64,000 nt of DNA from Dokdonella_A sp044227025 (lineage in GTDB: Bacteria > Pseudomonadota > Gammaproteobacteria > Xanthomonadales > Rhodanobacteraceae). This document shows, piece after piece, positions 9,979-21,771 of the stretch. The notes beneath the pieces were generated by a model that was not told the DNA's origin, searched no databases, and saw only the letters and a list, made by a program, of their open reading frames with translations. Made by a program: the position numbers and the translations under genes. Each line of letters opens with the position of its first letter. The first letter of the stretch is position 1. Location of the stretch: contig NZ_JBGAFX010000002.1 of assembly GCF_044227025.1 (NCBI RefSeq), forward strand, positions 496,001 through 560,000, written 5' to 3'.

Positions 9979-10821
9979 ATGTCGAAGCCGGATGTCTCGG
10001 TGCTGTTTGCGACCTACAACGAGCCGCAGTGGCTCGAATGGGTGCTGTGGGGCTACGCGACGCAGACGCACAAGGCGTTCGAAGTGATCGTCGTCGATGA
10101 TGGTTCGCGCGACGACACGCGCGCGCGCATCGACGCGCTGCGCCCGCAGATGCCGTATCGCCTGCGTCACTTCTGGCAACCCGACGAGGGTTACCAGAAG
10201 TGCAAGGGCATGAACCGGGCGATCCTGCTCGCCGAGTCGGACTACCTCGTCTTCACCGACGGCGACTGCATCCCGCGCGCGGATTTCGTCGCGCGCCACC
10301 TCGACCTGCGCGAGCGCGGTCGTTACCTCACCGGCGGGTACTCGAAGCTGCCGCTCGGCCTCTCGCAACGGATCACGCGCGAGGACATCCTCGCCGGTCG
10401 CGCGACCGACTACGACTGGCTCGCCGCCAACGGGCTCGAGCGCCACACGCTCAAGCTGCGCGTGAAACGCGAATGGCAGCGTCGCCTGCTCGATGCGATA
10501 ACCCCCGTCAAGCCTCGCCTGCACGGCCACAATGCGTCCGCGTGGAAGGACGATGTCGTGCGCGTGAACGGATGGGACGAGCGCATGCAGTACGGCGGCC
10601 AGGACCTCGAACTCGGCGAGCGCCTCAACAACCTCGGCATCCGTGGCAAGACGATCCGCTACTCGGCGATCTGCGTGCACCTCGAGCACAAGCGCGGATA
10701 CATGAAACCGGAGATGCGCGAGAAGAATGACCGCATCCGCGCCGAAACGCGTGCGAACCGGGCCGCGTGGACGCCGTACGGCATCGACACGCATCTGGCG
10801 GAGTGCAATGTTGCGGAGTGA
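9979..10821 (+). CDS. Glycosyltransferase family 2 with galactosyltransferase-type C-terminus
   Basis: A 280-residue cytoplasmic glycosyltransferase of GT2. The N-terminus has VSVLFATYNEP (about 6-16), the nucleotide-binding VIVVDDGSRDDT (about 37-48) and the DxD-like TDGDC (about 93-97). The region HNASAWKDDVVRVNGWDE (about 179-196), followed by GGQDLELGERL, is typical of the Glyco_transf_7C domain that positions the acceptor. The sugar and acceptor are unknown; cell-surface polysaccharide or LPS modification is likely. TAAAAT at 9944-9949 is a plausible -10 box. It is followed by a repeat array, not by another gene of the pathway. A second GT2 gene lies on the opposite strand after the repeats. 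Confidence 0.88.
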   Translation: MSKPDVSVLFATYNEPQWLEWVLWGYATQTHKAFEVIVVDDGSRDDTRARIDALRPQMPYRLRHFWQPDEGYQKCKGMNRAILLAESDYLVFTDGDCIPRADFVARHLDLRERGRYLTGGYSKLPLGLSQRITREDILAGRATDYDWLAANGLERHTLKLRVKREWQRRLLDAITPVKPRLHGHNASAWKDDVVRVNGWDERMQYGGQDLELGERLNNLGIRGKTIRYSAICVHLEHKRGYMKPEMREKNDRIRAETRANRAAWTPYGIDTHLAECNVAE

Positions 10822-10887
10822 AGTTGGCTGAAGGTGAGGGTGAGAACGGCTGCACACGTTGCGCGCGTACCGCCCCTACAGGCTCCG

Positions 10888-11280
10888 TTCGCGTTGAGCG
10901 CAGCTCGCGCAGCGAGCGAAGTCGAAACGCTCACGGCGAATCCGCCTGCACGCCCTTCGACTCCGTGCTGCGGACCTGCGCTCAGGGTGAACGGATCCTT
11001 CCTTCCAGCCATTCGCGACCTCCATTCGGCCGCTCGCGTCGAGCGCAGCTTGCGCAGCGAGCGTAGTCGAAACGCTCGCGGTGAATCCGCCTGCACGCCC
11101 TTCGACTCCGGTCCTGCGGACCTGCGCTCAGGGTGAACGGATTCTTCCTTCCAGCCATTCGCGACCTCCATCCGGCCGTTCGCGTCGAGCGCAGCTTGCG
11201 CAGCGAGCGAAGTCGACGCCACGGGGAATCCGCACGCGCGCCGTTCGACTCAGACCCGGGCACGAACGACCGGCTTACCA
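10888..11280. repeat. 145-bp tandem repeat, two full copies and one partial
   Basis: The unit begins at TCGCGT(T/C)GAGCGCAGC and recurs at about 10888, 11033 and 11179 (spacing 145-146 bases). Each unit carries GCGCAGCGAGCGAAGTCGAA and, further on, CTTCGACTCC followed by CTGCGCTCAGGGTGAACGG. The parts GAAGTCGAA and TTCGACT pair with each other, so each copy can fold. The third copy is cut off and diverges near 11220. The array fills the 466-base gap between two convergent glycosyltransferase genes; nothing in it looks coding despite open frames on both strands. Confidence 0.85.
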
Positions 11281-11287
11281 CATACGT

Positions 11288-12055
11288 CTATTTGAACGCG
11301 CGCAGCCGCTGATACTTGGCCCACACGTAACGCACATGCTCGGCGTGATAGCGCCACGCACCGGGTCCATCAAGGAATCCGCCGCGCAGCAGCACGTTCT
11401 TCACGAGGTAGGCAAACGCATGCAACGCCGGCGCCACCGCTGACGCGCCTCGTCCCTCCGCGTGCGCCTGCTTGGCGAACAGTTGCGCATAGCGATCGAG
11501 CTTCGCGCGATATTCCGCTGCGCTGCGCGCCGTGTCGTGCTCCATGCGCACGCCGGAGGTGCGCACACGGCGGCTGCCGACATCCATCTTCTCGTGCACG
11601 TGGCCGGGCTTGAAGCGCAGGTCGGCGCGGAACAGGCGCTTGACCTTCTCGTTGCCCCAGCCGCCGAAACGCAGGACGGCACCGAGATAGTGCGTGCGCC
11701 GCAGCAGCTGCCAGACGTCGGCCTGCTCGACCTCGCCCGCGAAGAGTTCGCAAAGGCGCTCGGCCGCGCCATCAGCGAGCCATTCGTCGGCGTCGAGCAG
11801 GATCACCCATGGCTGGGTGGACAAAGCGATCGCCGCATTCTTCTGCGCGGCGAAGCCAAGCCAATCCTGCTGCCGAACCTGGGCGCCGGCCGCTTGCGCT
11901 TCCGCGGCCGTGGCGTCGACGGAGCCCGAGTCGAGTACCCAGACTTCGCTGCAGACGGCGGCGAGCGACGCGACGCAACGGCCGATGCGCCCGGCCTCGT
12001 TCTTCGCGATGACGACGCCCGCGAGCGGCAGCGGGCGTTGTCGTTCGATCTTCAC
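11288..12055 (-). CDS. Glycosyltransferase family 2, WaaE/KdtX-like
   Basis: A 255-residue GT2 enzyme similar to the WaaE/KdtX group, which adds a beta-1,4-glucose to the LPS inner core. Key parts are LAGVVIAKNEAGRIGRCV (about 10-27), VWVLDSGSVDATA (about 37-49), the metal-binding LLDADEW (about 84-90) and FGGWGNEKVKRLFRAD (about 126-141), followed by VHEKMDV. The C-terminal region, with LVKNVLLRGGFLDGP, may lie on the membrane face. The GTG start is chosen because GGAGG lies four bases upstream and the family motif begins soon after. It sits 22 bases downstream of the acyl-CoA dehydrogenase gene and may be read with it, with no clear functional link. Confidence 0.85.
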   Translation of the reverse strand: MKIERQRPLPLAGVVIAKNEAGRIGRCVASLAAVCSEVWVLDSGSVDATAAEAQAAGAQVRQQDWLGFAAQKNAAIALSTQPWVILLDADEWLADGAAERLCELFAGEVEQADVWQLLRRTHYLGAVLRFGGWGNEKVKRLFRADLRFKPGHVHEKMDVGSRRVRTSGVRMEHDTARSAAEYRAKLDRYAQLFAKQAHAEGRGASAVAPALHAFAYLVKNVLLRGGFLDGPGAWRYHAEHVRYVWAKYQRLRAFK

Positions 12056-12077
12056 GCCGCCTCCGGCGCGCGCGGCA

Positions 12078-13238
<1,161 letters not shown>

Positions 13239-13305
13239 GGATGCTCCTGGAAGACGTGCCGGGTTGCTGCGTGCACGCATGGCGGTCACGCAGCGAAGCC
13301 ACTGG

Positions 13306-13325
13306 ATTCCCGCTCGCGCGGGAAT
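13306..13325. repeat. Short palindromic repeat ATTCCCGC/GCGGGAAT
   Basis: ATTCCCGCTCGCGCGGGAAT forms an 8-bp stem with a 4-base loop inside the context CTGG...GACGG. It is the common genomic repeat of the type CTGGATTCCCGC...GCGGGAATGACG. It lies between the esterase and acyl-CoA dehydrogenase genes and could end transcription of the former. Confidence 0.6.
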
Positions 13326-13369
13326 GACGGCAGAAGGGGTTGTAGGTCGATTTTAGCGGGTATGCCGCG

Positions 13370-14164
13370 TCAACGCGCGGGGGCCGCGAAATCACACGGC
13401 TTGCCGGCCAGACGCTGGTCGAGGATCCACGGCAGCAAGGCCCGTTCGCCGTACGCCTGCGGCCAGATCACATGTTTTTCGCCGGGATATTCGGTATAGC
13501 GCGGCGTCCCGCCCATCGCGCGCAACGCGCGCACGACCGCGCGCGATCCGACCATCGCGCCGTCGTAACCCTTCTCCACGTCGGTGTCGTCGTCGTCGCT
13601 GCCGTGGAACACCCATTGCGGTACGTCGCGGATCGGGCCGAGACCGGCGAGCTCGGTCATGCCGGACATCGGTATCCCGGCCGCGAAGCAGCCTGGCCGT
13701 GCCTTGAGCGCGTCCCACACGCCGGTCGCGCCGTCGGAAATGCCGGTGAGATAGATCCGCCGCGCATCGATCGGCCAGCGTTCAAGTGCATCGCGCACGA
13801 CCGCGGCGATGCGATCGGGCGGCCAGTAGGCGCCGGTCGTCTGCGGTGCGACGTAGACCAGCGGGATGCGGCCCTCACGCGCGGTGTCGACCAGCTCGTA
13901 CGAACCGTTGCCGTCGCCGGCGAGCTGCGATTCGTTGTCGGTGCCGTCCTGCCAGTCGCCGTGCAGGAACACGATCAGTGGCAGCCTCTCGCCGTCGCGC
14001 CGGCCTTCGGTCACGACCGCGCGATACGGCACATGCCGTTCGTCCGGGGTCCAGTACTTGCCCAGCTCGGCATCCTCGAGCGCATGCACCCGGGAACCCG
14101 GCACCAGGCAGGCCACGCAAACGGCGAGCAAAGCGGCGCGCGCCGCGCGGAAACTCGATGACAT
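13370..14164 (-). CDS. Secreted alpha/beta-hydrolase, esterase/PHB depolymerase-like
   Basis: A 264-residue secreted serine hydrolase. Signal peptide at residues 1-29 (RAALLAVCVACLVPGSRVHA). The core begins with LPLIVFLHGDWQDGTDN (about 61-77), which supplies the oxyanion strand. The nucleophile is in LTGISDGATGVW (GxSxG, Ser near 140). Asp is probably in the HGSDDDDTD loop (about 188-196) and the catalytic His in GEKHVIW (about 228-234). The layout resembles the LpqC/PHB-depolymerase esterase group. The true substrate could be a polyester, an acetylated sugar or a feruloyl ester. An upstream TTG would add six residues, but the ATG at 14164 gives a standard signal peptide. Confidence 0.8.
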   Translation of the reverse strand: MSSSFRAARAALLAVCVACLVPGSRVHALEDAELGKYWTPDERHVPYRAVVTEGRRDGERLPLIVFLHGDWQDGTDNESQLAGDGNGSYELVDTAREGRIPLVYVAPQTTGAYWPPDRIAAVVRDALERWPIDARRIYLTGISDGATGVWDALKARPGCFAAGIPMSGMTELAGLGPIRDVPQWVFHGSDDDDTDVEKGYDGAMVGSRAVVRALRAMGGTPRYTEYPGEKHVIWPQAYGERALLPWILDQRLAGKPCDFAAPAR

Positions 14165-14236
14165 CCAATCAGCATAACGCAACCGCTTGCCGCGACCGCG
14201 TTGACGCGAGCGCCGTGCCTCGCTAATCTAGCCATC

Positions 14237-14257
14237 CATCTTTCAATCAAGATGAAA
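14237..14257. promoter_or_regulatory. Palindromic operator candidate upstream of the ArsR-type regulator
   Basis: CATCTT (14237-14242) and AAGATG (14249-14254) are inverted around TCAATC; TTTCA (14241-14245) and TGAAA (14253-14257) are a second inverted pair in the same stretch. The site ends nine bases before the GTG start and covers the translation start region. ArsR-type regulators bind such 12-16-base palindromes. The core ATCAAGAT resembles published SahR sites as I remember them; the match needs checking. Confidence 0.55.
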
Positions 14258-14265
14258 GGATACTC

Positions 14266-15192
14266 GTGGACCTGGCGGCCACCTCGGCCCTGCTGCGCCT
14301 GCTGTCGGACCCGACCCGCGTGCGCCTGCTCGCCCTGCTCGAGCGCGAGGAGCTGACCGTTGCCGAGCTCTCGGCGGTGCTGCGCCTCGCGCAACCGCGC
14401 GTGTCGACGCATCTGGCCAAGCTCAAGGAAGCCGATCTCGTGCGCGACCGCCGCGCGGGTGTGTCGTCCTACTACCGTTACAACGGCGAACTCGACGCGC
14501 GCGAAGGCGCGCTGCTGCGCGCGCTCAAGGACAACGTCGACGATGCGATGCTGCGCGACGACGAGCGTCGCCTGCCCGGCGTGCTCGCCAAGCGCGCGCG
14601 CGCCGAAGGCTGGGCCGATTCGGTCGCGGGCGACATGGAGCGCCACTACTCGCCGGGGCGCACCTGGGAAACGCTCGCGCGCGGCATGACCCAGCTGGTC
14701 GAGACCGGCGACGTGCTCGACATCGCCTCCGGCGACGGCGTGCTGGCCGAGTTGCTCGCGCCGCGCGCGCGTTCGATCGTCTGCGTCGATGCGAGCCCGC
14801 GCGTCGTGGAAGCGGCGCGCCTGCGCCTCAAGGGTTGCTCCAATGTCGAAGTCCGCGCCGGCGACATGCATGCGCTCGACTTCCCCGCCGACCGCTTCGA
14901 CCTCGTACTGCTGATGCACGCGCTGACCTACACCGAGAAGCCCGCGGCGGTCGTCGCCGAGGGTGCGCGCGTGCTGCGCAAGGGTGGCCGCCTGCTCGCG
15001 GCAACGCTTGGTCGCCACGCGCACCGCACCGCTGTCGAACCGTTCGAGCATCGCAACCTCGGCTTCGGCGTCGAGGAACTCGGCGGATTCGCGCGTGCCG
15101 CCGGGCTCGAAGTCATTGCCTGCGAACGCCTGACGCGCGAACGCCGCCCACCGCATTTCGAAGTCATGAGCCTGCTCGCGAGGAAACCATGA
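14266..15192 (+). CDS. ArsR-type regulator fused to a SAM methyltransferase domain, SahR-like
   Basis: A 308-residue two-domain protein. Residues 1-90 are an ArsR winged helix (LLRLLSDPTRVRLLALLEREE, recognition helix near RVSTHLAKLKEADLVRDRRAG). Residues 140-300 are a class I methyltransferase fold with VLDIASGDGVLAELLA (about 151-166), VCVDASPRVVEAAR and a late HFEVMSLLARKP strand. Its stop overlaps the start of metH. SahR, an ArsR-family repressor released by S-adenosylhomocysteine, has this context and controls SAM-cycle genes in Proteobacteria. I infer the methyltransferase fold senses SAH instead of catalysing transfer. GTG start with AAAGGA upstream and a palindrome at 14237 that would allow self-control. 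Confidence 0.85.
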   Translation: MDLAATSALLRLLSDPTRVRLLALLEREELTVAELSAVLRLAQPRVSTHLAKLKEADLVRDRRAGVSSYYRYNGELDAREGALLRALKDNVDDAMLRDDERRLPGVLAKRARAEGWADSVAGDMERHYSPGRTWETLARGMTQLVETGDVLDIASGDGVLAELLAPRARSIVCVDASPRVVEAARLRLKGCSNVEVRAGDMHALDFPADRFDLVLLMHALTYTEKPAAVVAEGARVLRKGGRLLAATLGRHAHRTAVEPFEHRNLGFGVEELGGFARAAGLEVIACERLTRERRPPHFEVMSLLARKP

Positions 15193-16238
15193 GCGCCCAT
15201 CTCCCCTGGCTGAACCCGCAGCGCGTGCGCGCATTGCACGACGCGCTGTCGCAGCGCATCCTGATCATAGACGGCGCCATGGGCACGATGGTGCAAGGCT
15301 ACCGTCTGGAAGAAGGCGACTACCGCGGCACGCGTTTCGCAACGCACGAGCACGACCTCAAGGGCAACAACGACCTGCTCGTGCTGACGCGACCCGATGT
15401 CATCGGCGCGATCCACACCGCTTACCTCGAAGCAGGCGCCGACCTGATCGAGACGAACACGTTCAATGCAACCTCGATCAGCCAGGCCGACTACCGGCTC
15501 GAGCACATCGTCTACGAACTCAACCGTGAAGGCGCGAAGCTCGCACGCGCCTGCTGCGACGCGATCGAAGCGAAGACGCCGGACAAGCCACGCTTCGTGA
15601 TCGGCGTGCTAGGTCCGACCAGCCGCACCGCCTCGATCAGCCCGGATGTGAACGATCCCGGTTTCCGCAACACGAACTTCGAGGAACTGCGCCTTGCCTA
15701 CCGCGAGGCGACCGCGGGGCTCATCGACGGGGGCGCCGACCTGCTGATGGTCGAGACGATCTTCGACACGCTCAACGCGAAAGCCGCGCTGTACGCGATC
15801 GAGGAGGAATTCGACGCCCGCGGCGCGCGCCTGCCGATCCAGATCTCCGGCACGATCACCGACCTGTCCGGCCGCACGCTGTCGGGCCAGACCGCGGAGG
15901 CGTTCTACGCCTCGGTCGCGCACAGCCGGCCGCTGTCGGTTGGCCTCAACTGCGCGCTCGGCGCGAAGGAACTGCGCCAGTACGTCGACGTGCTCGCGCA
16001 GGTCGCCGACTGCCACGTCAGCGCGCATCCGAATGCGGGCCTGCCGAATGCGTTCGGTGAATACGACGAGACGCCCGAAGACATGGCCGCCCTGATCGGC
16101 GAGTTCGCGCGCAGTGGCCTGCTCAACCTCGTCGGCGGCTGCTGTGGCACGACGCCCGCGCACATCAGGGCAATCGCCGATGCGGTCGCTGGTGTCGCGC
16201 CGCGGGCGCTGCCGTCCTCGCTCGGGATCGCCGCTTGA
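15189..16238 (+). CDS. metH: Methionine synthase, homocysteine-binding part (split MetH, piece 1)
   Basis: A 349-residue homocysteine-methyltransferase domain, equal to the first module of cobalamin-dependent MetH. It begins with RILIIDGAMGTMVQGY (about 20-35). Zinc ligands are the Cys of GLNCALGA (about 256-263) and the Cys pair of GGCCGTTPAHI (about 320-330). Also visible are DLLVLTRPDVI and ETNTFNATSISQADY. It overlaps the regulator by four bases (ATGA) and is followed after 112 bases by the remaining MetH modules. The split is known in xanthomonads, so this is not a broken gene. The two pieces must assemble for catalysis. The gap between them holds an inverted repeat. Confidence 0.93.
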   Translation: MSAHLPWLNPQRVRALHDALSQRILIIDGAMGTMVQGYRLEEGDYRGTRFATHEHDLKGNNDLLVLTRPDVIGAIHTAYLEAGADLIETNTFNATSISQADYRLEHIVYELNREGAKLARACCDAIEAKTPDKPRFVIGVLGPTSRTASISPDVNDPGFRNTNFEELRLAYREATAGLIDGGADLLMVETIFDTLNAKAALYAIEEEFDARGARLPIQISGTITDLSGRTLSGQTAEAFYASVAHSRPLSVGLNCALGAKELRQYVDVLAQVADCHVSAHPNAGLPNAFGEYDETPEDMAALIGEFARSGLLNLVGGCCGTTPAHIRAIADAVAGVAPRALPSSLGIAA

Positions 16239-16248
16239 GAACTTCAAC

Positions 16249-16330
16249 CGTCGTCCCGGCGAAGCCGGGATCCAGTTCCTCTTGCACGATTCGGAACAGT
16301 CGCCGGGTCCCGGCATTCGCCGGAACGACG
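16249..16330. repeat. Inverted repeat between the two metH pieces
   Basis: CGTCGTCCCGGCGAAGCCGG plus GATCC (16249-16273) pairs with GGGTCCCGGCATTCGCCGGA plus ACGACG (16305-16330) across a 31-base loop, with few mismatches. It belongs to the common class of TCGTCCCGGCGAAAGCCGGGATCC repeats. In the mRNA it would be a strong hairpin that could lower read-through or protect the upstream message, changing the ratio of the two metH products. Confidence 0.8.
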
Positions 16331-16350
16331 AGCAAAGGGCAACACAGCTG

Positions 16351-19044
<2,694 letters not shown>

Positions 19045-19139
19045 GCACGCGCCACCCGCACTGGATGCGCGGCTTCTCGACAGCGCAAGTCCGCTCCACC
19101 GGTCGACCGATCGCTTTGAAACCAAGGAAACGATTTCTC

Positions 19140-19778
19140 GTGAAACGCTCGATTCTCGCGCTGGCTTCCGTAGCGCTCAGCATGGCTGGTTGCGCCAGCA
19201 ATCCGCCTTCGAGCAAGTACGCGCCGGTCGATGCGGCGACTGCCCAGGCGCTGCAGGGCCACGACGTGCAATTGCTGGTGAAGCCGACGCCGAGCTTCGT
19301 CCACATGACGACCGGAGACCAGGCGACGATGACCGTCGGCATGCTGTTCGGCGCCGTTGGCGGCGTGGTCGCTGCGGCGACGGCCATCAAGCATTCGCAG
19401 AGTGCCGGCCAGGCATTGGTAGTCGAGAACGGCATCCCGGATCCCACCGCGCTGCTCTCGGAGAAAGTGCGTGAATTGCTCGCGACGAAATACGGCAGCG
19501 CAATCGGCAGCTCCGGCTACGCCGTCACGGTGGCCACGGATCACTGGGCGCTCGCGAAGGGTGCCGTGGTGTTCAACGCTTCGGTCAGCGTGACCCGCGG
19601 CGAAACCGCCGGCAGCAAGCCACTCGCGCTGGGCCAATGCCGCTACCGGTCCTCGAACGGAGCGAACGCGTCCACCGAAGACGAACTCCTGGCGAACCAC
19701 GCTGAGAAACTCAAGGCGGAACTGGGTACGGCACTCGATCGATGTGTCGAGGAATTCCGCCAGAAACTGTTTCCGTAG
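19140..19778 (+). CDS. Hypothetical lipoprotein
   Basis: A 212-residue lipoprotein. It starts at GTG 19140 with a short signal (KRSILALASVALSMAGCASN) and lipobox MAGC (Cys near 18). A hydrophobic stretch, MTVGMLFGAVGGVVAAATAIKH (first 20 residues from about 66), is probably a glycine-zipper-like membrane element. The remaining sequence contains VRELLATKYGSAIG and a long C-terminal helix ending EEFRQKLFP. I do not recognise the family. The start is chosen because the lipobox is at the correct distance; AAGGAAA lies about ten bases upstream. It lies 95 bases after metH and is not obviously part of that operon. Confidence 0.75.
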   Translation: MKRSILALASVALSMAGCASNPPSSKYAPVDAATAQALQGHDVQLLVKPTPSFVHMTTGDQATMTVGMLFGAVGGVVAAATAIKHSQSAGQALVVENGIPDPTALLSEKVRELLATKYGSAIGSSGYAVTVATDHWALAKGAVVFNASVSVTRGETAGSKPLALGQCRYRSSNGANASTEDELLANHAEKLKAELGTALDRCVEEFRQKLFP

Positions 19779-19824
19779 GGTATGGCGCGCGCGTCCTGCG
19801 CGCGCCTGGCCGGTATTTCAGTTC

Positions 19825-20076
19825 TCAGGTCGTGGTCGGCATGCCGCCGTGCATCATCGCGCCGAAGAACGCCATGCCGCCGAAGACGAAGAACAGCACG
19901 ATGCAGACGAGGTAGACGATTAACGTCGCCTTGCAGAAGTTCTGCTTGTTCGGATTGGTACCGCCCGAAAACGCCCACACGAACAGCATGATGATGTTCA
20001 CGAGCGGGATCGCCAGCACGATGAATGTGATGATCCACTCGCCGAGCGATACGACCGGCGCGCTGCGGTTGTCCAT
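19825..20076 (-). CDS. Small inner-membrane protein, two helices
   Basis: An 83-residue membrane protein with two hydrophobic segments, WIITFIVLAIPLVNIIMLFV (about 14-33) and the Val/Phe-rich stretch after KATLIVYLVCIVLFFVFGGM (about 49-68). A polar connecting loop carries GGTNPNKQNFCKA. The ending is MMHGGMPTTT. It begins at 20076, where GGGGAGAGGG precedes the ATG. This kind of short protein is widespread but unnamed; no function can be read. The gene lies downstream of, and on the same strand as, the LAB_N protein and phaC. Confidence 0.7.
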   Translation of the reverse strand: MDNRSAPVVSLGEWIITFIVLAIPLVNIIMLFVWAFSGGTNPNKQNFCKATLIVYLVCIVLFFVFGGMAFFGAMMHGGMPTTT

Positions 20077-20169
20077 TTCCCTCTCCCCAAGGACGCCGGA
20101 CGGTTCCGGCGGCGTCGATTCTGGCACCGCTGCCGTACCACGTCACGTCGAGGAAGCGGACCCCGGACC

Positions 20170-20499
20170 TCAGGTCTCTTCAGGCCCCCCCGGACGGACG
20201 ACTTCCGGCTCGTGATGGCGCACGTGCACGTAGACGTTGTAGACCGAGACGAACATCGGGAACGCGTTCTGCAGGATGCCGACCGAGTCGTTCTTGCCCC
20301 AGATGAAGTACGCCAGCGTCATCACGCTGCCGACGATGGACAGGTACCAGAACGACATCGGCATCACCACGCGTTTCGACTTCTTGGTCGCGTAGAACTG
20401 CACGAACCAGCGCGCGGTGAACAGGAAGGTGCCGAGCAGGCCGACCAGTTTCCACGGCGTGATCGTCAGGCCGTACAGGTTGAACAGGACGTCACTCAT
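20170..20499 (-). CDS. LAB_N domain membrane protein
   Basis: A 109-residue membrane protein of the lipid-A-disaccharide-synthase N-terminal (LAB_N) family. It has WKLVGLLGTFLFTARWFVQF (about 16-35), a basic turn KKSKRVV, PMSFWYLSIVGSVMTLAYFI (about 46-65), and a third weak segment near ILQNAFPMFVSVYNVYVHVR (about 75-94). In some bacteria this unit is fused to a glycosyltransferase; here it is free-standing. LAB_N proteins resemble small transporters and are found near lipid-modification genes. The start at 20499 gives a membrane-first protein of normal family length; an in-frame start 15 codons further upstream is less likely. Confidence 0.8.
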   Translation of the reverse strand: MSDVLFNLYGLTITPWKLVGLLGTFLFTARWFVQFYATKKSKRVVMPMSFWYLSIVGSVMTLAYFIWGKNDSVGILQNAFPMFVSVYNVYVHVRHHEPEVVRPGGPEET

Positions 20500-20646
20500 G
20501 GCGGGCTCGCGCAGCGGGTCAAAGGGACCGACAGCATGCCGCAAACGGGCTTTCGGTACCGTTTCGCGCCGCGCAAGCGGCTTGCCCGGGGATGCAGGGC
20601 GACGTCCGTGCCTCCCCGCGAGCCTCGGCCCTCAGCGCCAAAACCG

Positions 20647-21711
20647 TCAGGTACGCGCCGCCAGCCAGTCGTGGATCGCGCTCGGTACTTCGCGCTGCGC
20701 ACGGCCGGACACGTAGATTCCGATGTGGCCGCCACGGAACGCGACCTGGGTGTAGTCCTTCGTGCCAACGTGATCGCCAAGCACGCGCGATGCGGACGGC
20801 GGCACGAGATGGTCCTGTTCCGCGAACACGTTCAGCACCGGCATCGTGATGTTGCGCAGGTCCACTTCGCGCTCGCCGATCTTCAGGCCGCCCTTGACCA
20901 GCTTGTTGCCCTGGTAGAAATCCTTGATGAACTGGCGAAACGCCTCGCCCGCCTGGTCCGGCGAGTCGAAGATCCATTTCTCCATGCGCAGGAAATTCTC
21001 CATCTCGGCCTTGTCGTCGAGGATGTCGACGAGGCCGATGTATTTCTGCTGGTTCAAGCGCACCGGCTTGAGCATCAGGTAGCACAGGTTCATGAGATCG
21101 GCGGGCACGTTGCCCAGCGTGTCGACGAACAGGTCGACATCCATCTTCTGCACCCAGCTCGACAACATGTTCTCCGGTGTCTGGAAATCCACCGGGGTGA
21201 CCATCGTGATCAGGTTCTGCACCTTCTGCGGATGCATCGCGGCGAAGCACAGCGAGAACGCGCCGCCCTGGCAGATGCCGAGCAGGTTGATCTTCTTCAC
21301 GCGCGCGCGCCGCGCGACCGCATCGACCGCGCGCGCGATGTAACCGTTGATGTAGTCGTCGAGCGTGAGCCAGCGATCGGCGCCGTCCGGATAGCCCCAG
21401 TCGATGAGGTAGACATCCTCGCCGCGCGCAAGCAGGTTCTTCACCAGCGACTTGTCGTCCTGCAGATCGACCATGTACGGCCGGTTGACCAGCGCATAGA
21501 CGATCAGGATCGGCACCTTAGAGGTCGGCGCTCGCTCGCCGCGGAAGCGGTACACGACCAGCTTGTCCTCGCGGTAGACCTCTTCCTTTGCGGTCACGCC
21601 GAAGTCGACGTCGTCGACCTTGCGCAACGTGTCGAGCGCGGCGGCGAGCTTGCGCTGGGTGGTCAGCGCCTCGTCGAGCGCCTTGGTCGGTTCGATCCTG
21701 ATCGGGCCCAT
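20647..21711 (-). CDS. phaC: Class III polyhydroxyalkanoate synthase, PhaC subunit
   Basis: A 354-residue PHA synthase catalytic subunit, which polymerises 3-hydroxyacyl-CoA into storage polyester. The fold is alpha/beta-hydrolase. The catalytic Cys is in the lipase-like box GICQGGAF (Cys near 146), the Asp in VFAEQDHLVPP (near 299) and the His in RGGHIGIYVS (near 329). The length of about 355 fits class III, which needs PhaE; phaE lies directly upstream. The ATG at 21711 has GACGAGGA upstream and is preferred over a GTG at 21732. The neighbouring hydrolase TesB at 28 kb is unrelated. Confidence 0.93.
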   Translation of the reverse strand: MGPIRIEPTKALDEALTTQRKLAAALDTLRKVDDVDFGVTAKEEVYREDKLVVYRFRGERAPTSKVPILIVYALVNRPYMVDLQDDKSLVKNLLARGEDVYLIDWGYPDGADRWLTLDDYINGYIARAVDAVARRARVKKINLLGICQGGAFSLCFAAMHPQKVQNLITMVTPVDFQTPENMLSSWVQKMDVDLFVDTLGNVPADLMNLCYLMLKPVRLNQQKYIGLVDILDDKAEMENFLRMEKWIFDSPDQAGEAFRQFIKDFYQGNKLVKGGLKIGEREVDLRNITMPVLNVFAEQDHLVPPSASRVLGDHVGTKDYTQVAFRGGHIGIYVSGRAQREVPSAIHDWLAART

Positions 21712-21771
21712 GCGGTTGTCCTCGTCAATCACTCAATGCTGCTGATGAAGAATCGGCGTCCTGCCGGGCTC

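Noticed and set aside
10888..11280. Possible CRISPR array
   Set aside because: The unit is 145 bases long without short identical repeats separated by unique spacers, and no cas gene is near.
10767..11443. Several short open frames across the tandem repeat
   Set aside because: They repeat the same sequence in different frames because the unit is not a multiple of three and has no stops; not coding.
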